Below, in pieces: positions 63,491-64,000 of a stretch of 64,000 nucleotides of DNA. Position 1 is the stretch's first letter; each line of letters starts with the position of its first letter. The position numbers and the translations under genes are program-made. A model generated the notes under the pieces. It did not search any database, was not told the DNA's origin, and saw only the letters and a program-made list of their open reading frames with translations. This stretch comes from Adiantum capillus-veneris (taxonomy: Eukaryota > Streptophyta > Polypodiopsida > Polypodiales > Pteridaceae), in assembly GCA_014529385.2 (NCBI GenBank), contig CM043959.1:16557309-16621308 (forward strand). The letters run 5' to 3'.

Positions 63491-64000
63491 GTGTGTGTGT
63501 GTGTGCACGCTTGCGCGTTGGGGGCGGGGTGGGCAGCTTGTAAATATAGCATGCAAACAAGAGCGGGGTTTGAATCCCTATTTGCACCATTTATAGAAAA
63601 GGGGGTAGATTGAATAAAAAAATGTGTGTTATAATCATATGAAATTTATTGAGAAGGGGTTCTCAAACTAGGTCTTGAATGCACTTTATATAAAGGGTAT
63701 GCGTACGTTGAACCCCCTGAGGATCTTGAAATAAGGGAAACTTCTCTCTTTCTGTTGCAAGACAAGTGATGAAGTGCTTGTACTCCTTCTTGATTGCTTC
63801 GAGGATGGCTTAAATGGCTTGCAAGAATCATGCCTTTTTCTTTGAGTTCTTGTCTTATGGTAGCATGTCCAGCTTGGGTACTCCTCAGCTTGGGTACTCC
63901 TCAACTTAAACAAGTTCTCATGCACACTTTTACTTGATATTTTAGAAGTATCATTTAGCTTAAATTCATTGTTATGTCAATACTTTTACTTCATATGTTT
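63491..64000. repeat. repeat R2, copy 2 (runs off window)
   Basis: Matches 54761-55267 from the TG tract through CTTGTAAATATAGCATGC to the window end. It is separated from R1 copy 2 by 4.8 kb of LINE and copia debris. Confidence 0.88.

Overview
The window is from a repeat-dominated eukaryotic nuclear genome, most likely a land plant with a large genome. The support is three Ty3/gypsy elements and one Ty1/copia element with plant-type primer-binding sites (tRNA-Asp-like and initiator-Met-like), a chromodomain integrase, an Athila/Tat-like reverse transcriptase, LINE remnants and long (GA)n/(CT)n/(GT)n tracts. Several details (a Tat-like pol with unusual modules, a HTHEDID-type domain relative) make a fern, lycophyte, moss or gymnosperm more likely than a flowering plant, but the species cannot be fixed from the sequence. 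I see no intact host gene and no RNA gene.

Layout. 1-2.5 kb: AT-rich DNA and a decayed minus-strand pseudogene of a HTHEDID-motif protein. 2.5-3.0 kb and 50.4-51.2 kb: two halves of an old element (E) split by a later insertion. 3010-50439: a giant minus-strand Ty3/gypsy element (A) with matching 913-bp LTRs, PBS and PPT. A is about 18.5 kb once younger insertions are removed. It is interrupted twice: by C (6420-30021, a chromovirus with 3.5-kb LTRs and TSD TTCTT) and by D (39523-44801, a young copia element with 322-bp LTRs and TSD TCAAT). C is itself interrupted by B (12633-24310, 959-bp LTRs, TSD ATTGC), a non-autonomous relative of A. The order of insertion is therefore E, A, C, B on one branch and E, A, D on the other. 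By eye, LTR divergence is about 3% for A, about 2% for B and 0.6% for D, which fits this order. 51.2-64 kb: microsatellites, a 1.7-kb direct duplication, two L1-like LINE 3' remnants (plus strand), a degenerate copia remnant (minus strand) and a second, split copy of part of the duplication.

How the parts work together. A encodes gag, a DSGAG protease, RT/RNase H and integrase. It then has parts I do not know from standard elements: two successive linker-plus-H2C2 modules before the integrase core; a second protease-like domain after the integrase (ETGA where DTGA is expected); a basic protein with repeated W-x-P-K motifs; an intergenic region carrying the same palindromes as the 5' leader; and a 1,127-codon 3' ORF with a proline-rich and coiled-coil region. 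B keeps the A-type gag, protease and W-x-P-K parts in one uninterrupted frame (six in-frame stops, no frameshift), has lost RT and integrase, carries a processed DEAD-box RNA helicase fragment near its 3' LTR, and has a leader with eight near-perfect copies of its own 24-nt palindrome. The palindrome arrays, the W-x-P-K protein and the pol rearrangements are the best candidates for an undescribed system.
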